Below, in pieces: positions 53,754 through 61,727 of a stretch of 64,000 nt of DNA. The position numbers and the translations under genes were made by a program. The DNA comes from Sphingomonas sp. FARSPH (GTDB lineage: Bacteria; Pseudomonadota; Alphaproteobacteria; Sphingomonadales; Sphingomonadaceae): the NCBI RefSeq assembly GCF_003355005.1, contig NZ_CP029985.1:3122501-3186500 (forward strand). Reading direction: 5' to 3'. The notes under the pieces were generated by a model, which was given only the letters and a program-made list of their open reading frames with translations, did not search any database and was not told where the DNA came from. The first letter of the stretch is position 1. Each line of letters begins with the position of its first letter.

Positions 53754-53771
53754 GTTGACGAAAACGTCAAC
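53754..53771. promoter_or_regulatory. Palindrome GTTGACG-AAAA-CGTCAAC
   Basis: A perfect 7-bp inverted repeat with a 4-nt centre in the 133-bp gap between divergent ETF-QO (start 53657) and the UDG-like gene (start 53791). It has the size and symmetry of an operator for a dimeric regulator. The TTGACG half could also serve as a -35 element. The regulator is unidentified. Confidence 0.5.
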
Positions 53772-53790
53772 CACGTCGACAAGGCGCGCC

Positions 53791-54537
53791 GTGGGGGCGG
53801 ATCAGCATCTCGACTGGATGGGCGCGGCCGCGAGCGCGCTGACATGGTGGCAGGACGCCGGCGTCGACGTGCTTGTTGAGGATGCGCCGCGCGACTGGCT
53901 CGCCCCGCTGCCCCTCGATCCGATGCCCGCCGCGGCGCCGGCGCAGGTCGTGCCTGCGTCCCTCGTCATTCAGCCGACCGCGGCGATGCCCGATACGCTG
54001 GACGCCTTCGTCGCCTGGCGGCTGGGGCGGGACGCGCCGGAAGCGGCGTGGCGCGGCATTTCCGTAGCGGCGAGCGGCCCGCCGGATGCGGCGATCATGG
54101 TGCTGGCGGATTGCCCCGACAAGGACGATGGCGATGCGGGCACACTGCTGAGCGGGGCCGCCGGGCGATTGTTCGACCGGATGCTCGCCGCGATCGGCCT
54201 GTCGCGCGATGTGGTCCACATTGCCGCGGTCTGCGCCCGCCGGCCGGTCGCCGGGCGTATGCCGCGCGAGGTCGAAGCGCGGCTGACGGACATCGCACGC
54301 CATCACGTCGGACTGATCGCGCCCAAGCGGCTGCTATTGCTGGGCAATGCGGCGAGCCGTGCAATACTGTCGGCGGAAATGCCCGGCACGCGCGGGTCTT
54401 TACACCCGTTTAACCATAGACGCGGCACCACCGACGTGGTCGCGACCTTTCACCCGCGTTTCCTGATCGAGAAGCCGGCAGCGAAGGCCGAGGCCTGGAA
54501 GGACCTGCAATTGCTGATGGGGGATTGGCCCGCGTGA
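53791..54537 (+). CDS. Uracil-DNA glycosylase-like protein, motifs degenerate
   Basis: 248 residues. The C-terminal two thirds follow the family-4 UDG plan (AAGRLFDRMLAAIGLSRDVVHIAAV, RRPVAGRMP, PKRLLLLGNAASRAIL, ATFHPRFLIEKPAAKAEAWKDL). However, the catalytic GEAPG-type motif is replaced by LADCPDKDD, and the N-terminal cysteines that hold the 4Fe-4S cluster are absent. Activity on uracil is therefore doubtful. GTG 53791 gives a compact N-terminus, and the 3' end overlaps the transglycosylase gene by 4 nt (GTGA). Confidence 0.8.
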   Translation: MGADQHLDWMGAAASALTWWQDAGVDVLVEDAPRDWLAPLPLDPMPAAAPAQVVPASLVIQPTAAMPDTLDAFVAWRLGRDAPEAAWRGISVAASGPPDAAIMVLADCPDKDDGDAGTLLSGAAGRLFDRMLAAIGLSRDVVHIAAVCARRPVAGRMPREVEARLTDIARHHVGLIAPKRLLLLGNAASRAILSAEMPGTRGSLHPFNHRRGTTDVVATFHPRFLIEKPAAKAEAWKDLQLLMGDWPA

Positions 54538-56360
54538 CCCGAAAGCTGGCACTCGTTCTGGCGACGATAATGGTTCCGGTGGCCGCGCAGGCCGCGCCCG
54601 ATCCGACGAATACCGCCGGCCCCGCAACGACCGCCGCCGCCCGGATCGCCGAGCACATTCCCGACCAGCTCGATGCGGCGCAGCGCGACGGCTATCGCGC
54701 CGTCTTTCAGGCGATCCGCGACGGACGCTGGCAGGATGCGCAGATCGGGCTCGACACGATGAAGCCCGGCCCGCTGCACGCGATCGCACGCGCCGAGCTC
54801 TACACCGCCAAGGGATCGCCCCGCGTCGAGATGGAACCGCTCGTCGCGCTGCTCAACGAGGCGCCCGAACTGCCCGAGGCGGCGGATATCGCCCGGCTGG
54901 CGAAGGCGCGCGGGGCTACCGATCTTTCGCCCCTGCCGACGGCGCAGCGGCTGATCTGGCAGGACGGCGCGCCGCGCCGGGTCCGCGCCAAGGCCGTGCG
55001 ATCCGACGAGATCGCCGCGGCGCTGGCGACGCAGATGCAGCCGTTCGTCAAGGCGGACATGGCGCGTGAGGCGCAGGCGCTGCTCGAGACGACGAGTGGC
55101 CTGACGCCCGAGGCGCAGACCGAATGGCAGGCGAAGGTCGCCTGGATGTATTTCCTGACCGGCGACGACACCGACACGCGCGCGATGGCGGCGAAGGCCG
55201 CGGACGGTGCGGGCGACTGGGCCGTGCAGGGGCGCTGGATGGGCGCGCTGGCGGCGTGGCGGCAGAATGATTGCGCCGCCGCGAGCGCGGGGTTCGAAGG
55301 CGTCGCCGCTCGCGCGACCGACGTCGACCTGCGCGCCGCTGCGCTCTACTGGGCATCGCGCGCCGACATCGTCTGCGGCCGGCCCGACCGGGTGCAGGCA
55401 CGGCTGCAATCCGCGGCACAATTCTCCGAAAGTTTCTACGGCCAGTTGTCGCGCCAGGCGCTGATGATCCGCGACAAGGGCAGGCCCGTCGGCGGCGTCG
55501 TCGCAGGCGATTGGGCGCGGCTGGAAAAGCGGCCGAACCTGCGCGTCGCCGCGGCGCTGGTCGAAATCGGCGAAACCGATCTTGCCGACGATGTCATTCG
55601 CCAGCAGGCGCGGATCGGCGCGCCGGGCGAGTTCGGCAGCCTGGTCCGCGTCGCCGAGGCGCTGAGCCTGCCGGCGACCACGGTCTGGCTTGCGCACAAT
55701 TGCCCGCAGGGCGTCACCGCGACCGCGGAGGCACGCTACCCGACGCCCAACTGGACGCCGGCGAGCGGCTGGCGCGTCGACAAGGCGCTGGTCTACGCGC
55801 ACACGCTCGAGGAAAGCGGCTTTCGCAACAAGGTGACGAGCCCGGCGGGCGCGTTCGGGCTGATGCAGATCATGCCCGCGGCGGCGACCGATTACATGCG
55901 CGAGCGGGGGCTGACGGTCGACAAGGCGGCGCTCGCCAGGCCCGCGACCAACATGGACATCGGCCAGCGGCATCTGGAACGGCTGCGCGACATGGCGGGC
56001 GTGACGGGCGGCCTGCTGCCCAAGGTGATCGCCGCCTATAATGCCGGGCCGAAGCCCGTCGGCGAATGGAATGCCATCGTCCACGACGGCGGCGATCCTT
56101 TGCTCTACATCGAGAGCATCCCCTATTGGGAAACGCGCGGCTATGTGACGACGGTGCTGCGCAATTACTGGATGTACGAGGCGCAGGCCGGCCGTAAGGC
56201 ATCGTCGAGCCGCGCCGCGCTGGCGCAGGGCATGTGGCCGCGCTTCCCCGGCCTGCCCGGCGCATCGTCGGTCCGGCTCGACACCCGCGCGCCGGCGACC
56301 GCGATCGCGGTGAATGGCAGCGTCTCGCCGCGATCGACGACCGCGGTCGCGCACGACTGA
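54534..56360 (+). CDS. Lytic murein transglycosylase
   Basis: 608 residues from GTG 54534. A signal peptide (LALVLATIMVPVAAQA) is followed by a helical superhelix (about 30-420), then an SLT domain with the catalytic Glu in AHTLEESGFRNKV, followed by AGAFGLMQIMPAAATDYM, VIAAYNAGPKPVGEW and the IPYWETRGYVTTVLRNYWMYE block. It is the second Slt-type enzyme in the window and is probably translated together with the UDG-like gene. Confidence 0.93.
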   Translation: MTRKLALVLATIMVPVAAQAAPDPTNTAGPATTAAARIAEHIPDQLDAAQRDGYRAVFQAIRDGRWQDAQIGLDTMKPGPLHAIARAELYTAKGSPRVEMEPLVALLNEAPELPEAADIARLAKARGATDLSPLPTAQRLIWQDGAPRRVRAKAVRSDEIAAALATQMQPFVKADMAREAQALLETTSGLTPEAQTEWQAKVAWMYFLTGDDTDTRAMAAKAADGAGDWAVQGRWMGALAAWRQNDCAAASAGFEGVAARATDVDLRAAALYWASRADIVCGRPDRVQARLQSAAQFSESFYGQLSRQALMIRDKGRPVGGVVAGDWARLEKRPNLRVAAALVEIGETDLADDVIRQQARIGAPGEFGSLVRVAEALSLPATTVWLAHNCPQGVTATAEARYPTPNWTPASGWRVDKALVYAHTLEESGFRNKVTSPAGAFGLMQIMPAAATDYMRERGLTVDKAALARPATNMDIGQRHLERLRDMAGVTGGLLPKVIAAYNAGPKPVGEWNAIVHDGGDPLLYIESIPYWETRGYVTTVLRNYWMYEAQAGRKASSSRAALAQGMWPRFPGLPGASSVRLDTRAPATAIAVNGSVSPRSTTAVAHD

Positions 56361-56464
56361 ACGCAACCTTTCGTCACGCGGACCGCGCTTGTCGCGGTTC
56401 CGGGATCGGGTATGCTGGACCGGCCCAAGCGAATGATCGCCGGGCATACGGGAGAGGCGTGACG

Positions 56465-58054
56465 ATGCTGGGCGGCATGCAGGATTTTGAACTCAGGGTT
56501 CCCTCGATCCTCGACCATGCCGCGCGCGAGCATCCGCACCGCGCGATCGTCTCGCGCTGGGCCGACGGCCGCGAGACGCGCACGAACTGGGCCGGCATCG
56601 CGCAGGACGCGCGGCGGCTGGCGCAGGCGTTCGAGCGGCTGGGGCTGAAGCCCGGCGACCGGATTGCGACGCTGGCGATGAACCATGCGCATCACCTCAT
56701 CGCCTGGTACGGCGCGATCGGGATGGGCGGCGTCATCCACACGATCAACCCGCGGCTGTTCGACGATCAGCTCGTCTACATCGCCAACCATGCCGAAGAC
56801 CGCGTGCTGCTCTACGATCGCGCGTTCCAGCCGATCGTCGACCGGCTGCGCGATCGATGGACGACGATCGATCATTATGTCGTGATGGACAGCGACGGCC
56901 CCGACGGCTTTGCGGCGCTGATCGAAGCGGAGGACGGCGATTACAACTGGGTCACGGGTGGCGAGCGGGAGCCGTGCATGCTGTGCTACACCAGCGGCAC
57001 CACGGGCAATCCGAAGGGTGTGCTGTTCACGCATCGCTCCAGCGTGCTGCATGCATTGCTCGTCGCCTCGCCCGCGGTGCTGACGCTTACCTCGTCCGCG
57101 ATCCTGCTGCCGGTGGTGCCCTTGTTCCATGCCGCCGCCTGGGGGACGTCGTTCGCCGCGCCGCTGGCGGGCGCGAGCTTGGTCTATTCCGCGGTCAACG
57201 ACCCGGCGGTGCTGTGCGATCTGATGAACCGCGAGCGGGTGACGATCTCCGCAGGCGTGCCCACCGTCTGGCTGGCGATGTTCGCGCATATCGACGCGAC
57301 GGGCGACCGGCCCGAGCATCTGAAGCTCGCGACGATCGGCGGGTCGGCGGCGCCGCGGGCGATGATCGCGCGGCTGATGGACATGGGGATCGAGGTCAAG
57401 CACCTGTGGGGCATGACCGAAACGTCGCCGGTCGCGACCGCGGCAGCGCCCCCGCCCGACTGGGACCAATGGTCGCGCGACGAACAGTTGGACCTGCTGA
57501 TGCGGCAGGGCAACATCCCCTATGGCGTCGAACTGGCGGTGATCGACGAAGACGGCGGGCACCTGCCTCGCGACGGCAAGAGCGCGGGCCGCCTGCACAT
57601 CCGCGGCCCCTGGGTTATCCAACGCTATTTCGGCGCGGAGGCGGATGCGGTCGATACGGACGGCTGGTTCGATACCGGCGACGTCGCGGTGATCCATCCC
57701 GACGGATCGATGCAGATCACCGACCGGTCGAAGGACGTGATCAAGTCGGGCGGCGAATGGATCAGTTCGGTCGAGCTGGAAAACGCCGCGATTGGCTGCT
57801 CCGGGGTCGCCGAGGCCGCCGCGATCGGCGTGCCGCATCCGAAATGGGACGAGCGCCCGTTGCTCGTCGTCGTGCGCAAGCCCGGCGCCGGCGTGACCGA
57901 GGCTGAAATGCTCGCCTATCTGAAACCGCTGGTCGCCAAATGGTGGCTGCCCGACGCGGTCGTATTCGTCGACAGTCTGCCGCACACGGCGACGGGCAAG
58001 CTGCTCAAGACGGCGTTGCGCGAGACGTTTCGGGACTATCGCTTCGCCGCCTGA
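56465..58054 (+). CDS. Long-chain acyl-CoA ligase (AMP-forming)
   Basis: 529 residues, ANL superfamily. It shows the P-loop CYTSGTTGNPKGVLFTHRS, the GMTETSPV motif, DGWFDTGDVAVIHPDG, RSKDVIKSGGEWISSVELE and the C-terminal catalytic Lys in TGKLLKTALR. The closest general pattern is the medium/long-chain fatty-acid ligases (AlkK-like). AGAGG lies seven bases before ATG 56465. ETF-QO nearby also serves beta-oxidation, but the genes are not in one operon. Confidence 0.93.
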   Translation: MLGGMQDFELRVPSILDHAAREHPHRAIVSRWADGRETRTNWAGIAQDARRLAQAFERLGLKPGDRIATLAMNHAHHLIAWYGAIGMGGVIHTINPRLFDDQLVYIANHAEDRVLLYDRAFQPIVDRLRDRWTTIDHYVVMDSDGPDGFAALIEAEDGDYNWVTGGEREPCMLCYTSGTTGNPKGVLFTHRSSVLHALLVASPAVLTLTSSAILLPVVPLFHAAAWGTSFAAPLAGASLVYSAVNDPAVLCDLMNRERVTISAGVPTVWLAMFAHIDATGDRPEHLKLATIGGSAAPRAMIARLMDMGIEVKHLWGMTETSPVATAAAPPPDWDQWSRDEQLDLLMRQGNIPYGVELAVIDEDGGHLPRDGKSAGRLHIRGPWVIQRYFGAEADAVDTDGWFDTGDVAVIHPDGSMQITDRSKDVIKSGGEWISSVELENAAIGCSGVAEAAAIGVPHPKWDERPLLVVVRKPGAGVTEAEMLAYLKPLVAKWWLPDAVVFVDSLPHTATGKLLKTALRETFRDYRFAA

Positions 58055-58063
58055 GCCGCAGCC

Positions 58064-58186
58064 TTACGCCTCCGGATCGTCGTCTTCGGGCGCGTGATTG
58101 CCGTAGCCGGCACCCGATTCGGCATCGGGGGTCTCGGTTTCCGGTGCATCCACGTCGGCGGGCTGCGGGTCGTTGGGGTCGGTCAT
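58064..58186 (-). CDS. 40-residue acidic protein
   Basis: A very small gene with a strong ribosome-binding site (GGAGGAG, seven bases before the ATG). The product is rich in Asp, Glu and Pro (PNDPQPADVDAPETETPDAES ends in APEDDDPEA), without hydrophobic segments, so it is probably disordered and cytoplasmic. Function unknown. It is convergent with the acyl-CoA ligase gene, 9 bp between ends. Confidence 0.65.
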   Translation of the reverse strand: MTDPNDPQPADVDAPETETPDAESGAGYGNHAPEDDDPEA

Positions 58187-58247
58187 ACGCGTCTCCTCCG
58201 CACCGGAAACGGCCGGCGTGGCAGAGCGATCCGGGAACCGACGACCT

Positions 58248-59678
58248 TTATCGCGGCAGGGCGTAGATGTCGTAGCCGAGCGCCCGGCCGACACGGCGAT
58301 AATGTGTGGCCAGCGCATGGCCGACGAGCGCGAAGGTGGCGCGGTTGACGTCGCCATGCGGCGTGGTGGTGACGATGACGGGCGGCCGCCCGCGCAGGAT
58401 GCGCGCCACCTCTGTGGTGGGATCGACGCCGATCGCGCCGCGCTCCCCCGCGAACGTCAGGTGCGAGGCGAAAGGGTAGCGGGTCGGCAGGCAGGCGCCG
58501 CTGGCGGTGTAGAAGACGGGCGGCGCCTGGAATATGAACGGGCATCCGCGGCCACGGGCATAGTGCCGGATCAGCGCCGCACCGTGCGCGACCGCGCGCC
58601 GGGCCGCGGCGGTTTCGCCCACATGCGGATAGCCCGACAGATACAGCAGCCCCGCTGCCGCCGCGGCGAGCAGGATGGCGAGCGGCCCGCGACCGTCGGC
58701 GCCAATACCCGCCGCGACCATCAGCGGCACGAGCAACGGTAGCGCGTAATGGTTGTAATAGGGCGCGATGGCGGCCAGCGCGACGACCGCCGCCACGAGC
58801 CAGGCGGCAAGGAACATACGCGCCGCCCCCTGCAACCGCCGCAGGCCGAAAAGCGCAACGATCGCGGGCACGACGAGCACGAGCGCAAGCCCCTCGACAC
58901 GCGTGGCCACCGGCTCGTTGGCGGTGACGTGACGCAGGAAGATCGAGCGGACGTTGGCGAACCACCAGTCCGCGCCATGCCCCATTCCCGCATAGACGGC
59001 GAAGGCGAGCAAGCTCGGCAGGCCGGCGAGCGCGCCGAGGATCGCCGCCTCCTTCACCAGCCGGCCCGAGGCGCGTTTGCCGCGCCACATCGCGTACAGG
59101 GCGACGCCGGCGAGCGCGAACCCTTCGACGATCACGGTTGGCTTGATCTGGATCGCAAGACCGATCAGCAGCATCGCCAGGCGCACGCGCCAGACGCGTC
59201 CGTCGTACGCGGACCGCAAGACCAGCCACCCCGCGATCGCGACGAAAAGGTCATAGAAGACCGGAGACTGACCACCCCGACCGCCCAGCAAGGCGAGCCA
59301 GACGAGATAGCCGCATCCCCCGATCAGCCCGGCGCGCCGCGAGGCGAGGCGCGCGGCGAGCATCGCGATAACCCCTGCGGTCAGTAGCGCCGCAAGGAGT
59401 GCCGCCGCCTGATAGGCTACGACGCCGTCTCCCCCGAACCCCTGCGTCGCCGCGTAGAGCAGGAACAACCCGATCGGCTTGCGATCCCAGACGTCGACAT
59501 AGGGCACCGCCCCCTGCCAAATCCGCAGCCCGACGAGCTGATACATCTGCTCGTCCAGATCGATGATCGGATTGCCCAGGTCGGGCACGCGCAGCAGCAG
59601 CGCTGCGGCCGTCAACACCAGCGCGACCAGCGACCATGACGGCTGGCGATGCAGGGGGGATGGACGCGCGGCCGGCAT
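58248..59678 (-). CDS. GT-C type membrane glycosyltransferase (ArnT/PMT-like)
   Basis: 476 residues with about ten membrane segments. The first periplasmic loop has the acidic motif PIIDLDEQMYQLVGLRIWQG, with the Asp/Glu pair used by GT-C enzymes, and PYVDVWDRKPIGLF follows, as in the ArnT/dolichyl-mannosyltransferase group. It probably transfers a sugar from a polyprenyl phosphate carrier. Acceptor unknown. It stands alone. Confidence 0.85.
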   Translation of the reverse strand: MPAARPSPLHRQPSWSLVALVLTAAALLLRVPDLGNPIIDLDEQMYQLVGLRIWQGAVPYVDVWDRKPIGLFLLYAATQGFGGDGVVAYQAAALLAALLTAGVIAMLAARLASRRAGLIGGCGYLVWLALLGGRGGQSPVFYDLFVAIAGWLVLRSAYDGRVWRVRLAMLLIGLAIQIKPTVIVEGFALAGVALYAMWRGKRASGRLVKEAAILGALAGLPSLLAFAVYAGMGHGADWWFANVRSIFLRHVTANEPVATRVEGLALVLVVPAIVALFGLRRLQGAARMFLAAWLVAAVVALAAIAPYYNHYALPLLVPLMVAAGIGADGRGPLAILLAAAAAGLLYLSGYPHVGETAAARRAVAHGAALIRHYARGRGCPFIFQAPPVFYTASGACLPTRYPFASHLTFAGERGAIGVDPTTEVARILRGRPPVIVTTTPHGDVNRATFALVGHALATHYRRVGRALGYDIYALPR

Positions 59679-59720
59679 GCTTCGCCTCGTGTCACATCAC
59701 GGTAAAGGCCGCGATAACGA

Positions 59721-60797
59721 TCAGAACAATTCGCCCTGCGGCCCGGCCGGCGGGCGGAACAGGTCGCAACGCAGCGGGACACCGCGGTTGGCGAGGCCAT
59801 GACGCCGGCATGCGATGGCGAAACGCGTCCGCATCAGTTCCGCCCACGGGCCGCTGCCGCGCATCCGCGTAAAGAAGTCCGGATCGTTGTCGCGTCCACC
59901 GCGCAGTGAGCGGATCGTCGCCATCACCTTGTCGGCACGATCGGGATAATAGGTATCGAGCCAGGCGCGAAACAGCGGCGCGACCTCGTGCGGCAGGCGG
60001 ACGGGAATGAAGAAACACGCCCGAGCGCCCGCCTCCGCCGCGCGCGCGACGAGATGTTCCAGTTCATGATCGGTCACCGCCGGGATGACGGGGGCGATGG
60101 AGACATAGGTCGACACCCCCGCATCGCTCAGCGTGCGTACCGCGGCAAGGCGGCGGCCGGGATGCGGCGCTCGCGGCTCGATCGTCCGCGCCGTCTGCGG
60201 ATCGAGCGAGGTGACCGAGATCGCCACCGCCGCAAGACCCTCCGCCGCCATCGGCGCGAGTATGTCGATGTCGCGCGTCACGCGGTCGGATTTGGTGGTG
60301 ATGGTGAGCGGGTGATGCGCCTCGCGCAGCACCTCCAGGATGCCGCGCGTGATCCGCCAGTCGCGCTCGATCGGCTGATACGGATCGGTGTTGGTGCCGA
60401 GCGCCATCGGCCGGACTTCATAGCCGCGTCTGCCGAGCTCGGCGGTGAGCAAAGCGGGCGCATCGGGCTTGGCGAACAGGCGGCTTTCGAAATCGAGCCC
60501 GGGCGACAGGTCGTGAAAGGCGTGCGTGGGTCGCGCGAAACAATAGATGCAGCCGTGTTCGCAGCCGCGATAGGGGTTGATCGACCGGTCGAAGCCGATG
60601 TCGGGCGATGCGTTGCGGCTGATGATAGTGCGCGGATGTTCGACGGTTACCGTCGTTGCGAGCGGCGGCGGCGCGCCGTCGATCGCGTCGCGCGCATCGA
60701 GCCAGTCGCCATCCACCACCGTCTGCGGCAGATTGAAGCGAAGGCTTTCGCGGTTCTGCGTCGCGCCGCGGACGGCTCTGGATTTGCGCTCGGCCAT
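59721..60797 (-). CDS. PA0069-family radical SAM protein
   Basis: 358 residues. The radical SAM cluster CxxxCxxC is in YRGCEHGCIYCFARPTH, preceded by SRNASPDIGFDRSINP. LGTNTDPYQPIERDW and ITTKSDRVTRDIDIL follow, typical of the PA0069/Rv2578c group related in sequence to spore photoproduct lyase. The reaction is unknown. ATG 60797 gives the usual start AERKSRAVRGA. A LexA box lies 25 bp upstream, consistent with a DNA damage role. Confidence 0.93.
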   Translation of the reverse strand: MAERKSRAVRGATQNRESLRFNLPQTVVDGDWLDARDAIDGAPPPLATTVTVEHPRTIISRNASPDIGFDRSINPYRGCEHGCIYCFARPTHAFHDLSPGLDFESRLFAKPDAPALLTAELGRRGYEVRPMALGTNTDPYQPIERDWRITRGILEVLREAHHPLTITTKSDRVTRDIDILAPMAAEGLAAVAISVTSLDPQTARTIEPRAPHPGRRLAAVRTLSDAGVSTYVSIAPVIPAVTDHELEHLVARAAEAGARACFFIPVRLPHEVAPLFRAWLDTYYPDRADKVMATIRSLRGGRDNDPDFFTRMRGSGPWAELMRTRFAIACRRHGLANRGVPLRCDLFRPPAGPQGELF

Positions 60798-60821
60798 TGC
60801 GGAACGATAGCGATTGACGTA

Positions 60822-60836
60822 GAACATAGCAAGAAC
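60822..60836. promoter_or_regulatory. LexA (SOS) box between radical SAM and VOC genes
   Basis: GAAC-N7-GAAC with spacer ATAGCAA, the same 4-7-4 pattern as the box upstream of rmuC. It sits in the 51-bp divergent gap, 25 bp from the radical SAM start and 12 bp from the VOC start, so it could repress both genes. Confidence 0.7.
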
Positions 60837-60848
60837 ATGGAGGCGATG

Positions 60849-61184
60849 ATGGCGAGGCTGAACTATCTGGAACTGCCGGTCACCGATCCGGCGCGGGCAA
60901 AGGCATTCTACAGTAGCGCGTTCGGCTGGAATTTCATGGATTACGGCCCGACCTATGCGGCAACCACCTACGGCAGCGCGGACGTGGGATTGCAGGCCGA
61001 CCCCGCCGAGCGGACGCCGGCGCTGCTGCCCGTGATCAAGGTCGACGACCTGGACGCGGCGCTCGCGGCGGTCGAACAGGCGGGTGGTCGCGTCACCAAG
61101 CCGATCTTCGCCTTTCCGGGTGGTCGACGGTTCCAGTTCGCCGATCCCGACGGGCATGAACTGGGCGTCGTCCAGTCGGGCTGA
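60849..61184 (+). CDS. VOC-family (glyoxalase/bleomycin resistance-like) protein
   Basis: About 111 residues, one vicinal-oxygen-chelate domain: LNYLELPVTDPARAKAFYSSAFGWNF at the start, IKVDDLDAALAAVEQAGGRVTKP, and FADPDGHELGVVQ at the end. Substrate unknown. ATG codons at 60837, 60846 and 60849 are in frame. GGAGG at 60839-60843 favours 60849. It is divergent from the radical SAM gene across the LexA box. Confidence 0.88.
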   Translation: MARLNYLELPVTDPARAKAFYSSAFGWNFMDYGPTYAATTYGSADVGLQADPAERTPALLPVIKVDDLDAALAAVEQAGGRVTKPIFAFPGGRRFQFADPDGHELGVVQSG

Positions 61185-61196
61185 ACACCAGCGCGC

Positions 61197-61724
61197 TTAC
61201 CGCTCCTTCAACCGCGGCATCAGCTCGACGAAATTGCAGGGGCGGTGGCGGCTGTCGAGCTGATCCTTGAGGATGCCGTCCCAGCCATCCTTTACCGCGC
61301 CGGTCGATCCGGGCAGCGCGAAGACGTACGTGCCGCGCGCGACGCAGGCACAGGCGCGTGACTGGATCGTGGACGTGCCGATCTTGGCATAGCTCAGCCA
61401 GCGGAACAGTTCGCCAAAGCCGGGGATCATCTTGTCCGCGACGCGCTCGACCGCTTCGGGCGTGACGTCGCGGCCGGTGACGCCCGTGCCGCCGGTGGTT
61501 ACGACGCAATCGATCGACGGATCGTCAATCCAGCGATCGAGCTGCGCGACGATCGCATCGGCATCGTCGCGCAGGATCGCGCGATCGGCGAGGACATGCC
61601 CCGCCGCCGCGATGCGCGCGACCAACGTGTCGCCCGACCGATCCTCGGCGAGGCCGCGCGTGTCCGACACGGTGAGCACCGCGATGCGCACGGGCGTGAA
61701 CGGCAGGTCGGTATCGATCGGCAT
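61197..61724 (-). CDS. moaB: Molybdenum cofactor biosynthesis protein MoaB
   Basis: 175 residues of the MoaB/Mog fold, which adenylates molybdopterin. The start RIAVLTVSDTRGLAEDRSGD, TTGGTGVTGRDVTPEAV and LPGSTGAVKDGWDGIL are the family signatures. It lies 3 bp after the dnaE stop on the same strand. Distinction between MoaB and Mog rests on overall wording. Confidence 0.94.
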   Translation of the reverse strand: MPIDTDLPFTPVRIAVLTVSDTRGLAEDRSGDTLVARIAAAGHVLADRAILRDDADAIVAQLDRWIDDPSIDCVVTTGGTGVTGRDVTPEAVERVADKMIPGFGELFRWLSYAKIGTSTIQSRACACVARGTYVFALPGSTGAVKDGWDGILKDQLDSRHRPCNFVELMPRLKER

Positions 61725-61727
61725 CGC

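Noticed and set aside
53755..53790. N-terminal extension of the UDG-like gene from TTG 53755
   Set aside because: It would place the start inside the GTTGACG palindrome and adds only Thr/Ser-rich residues; GTG 53791 is a better start.
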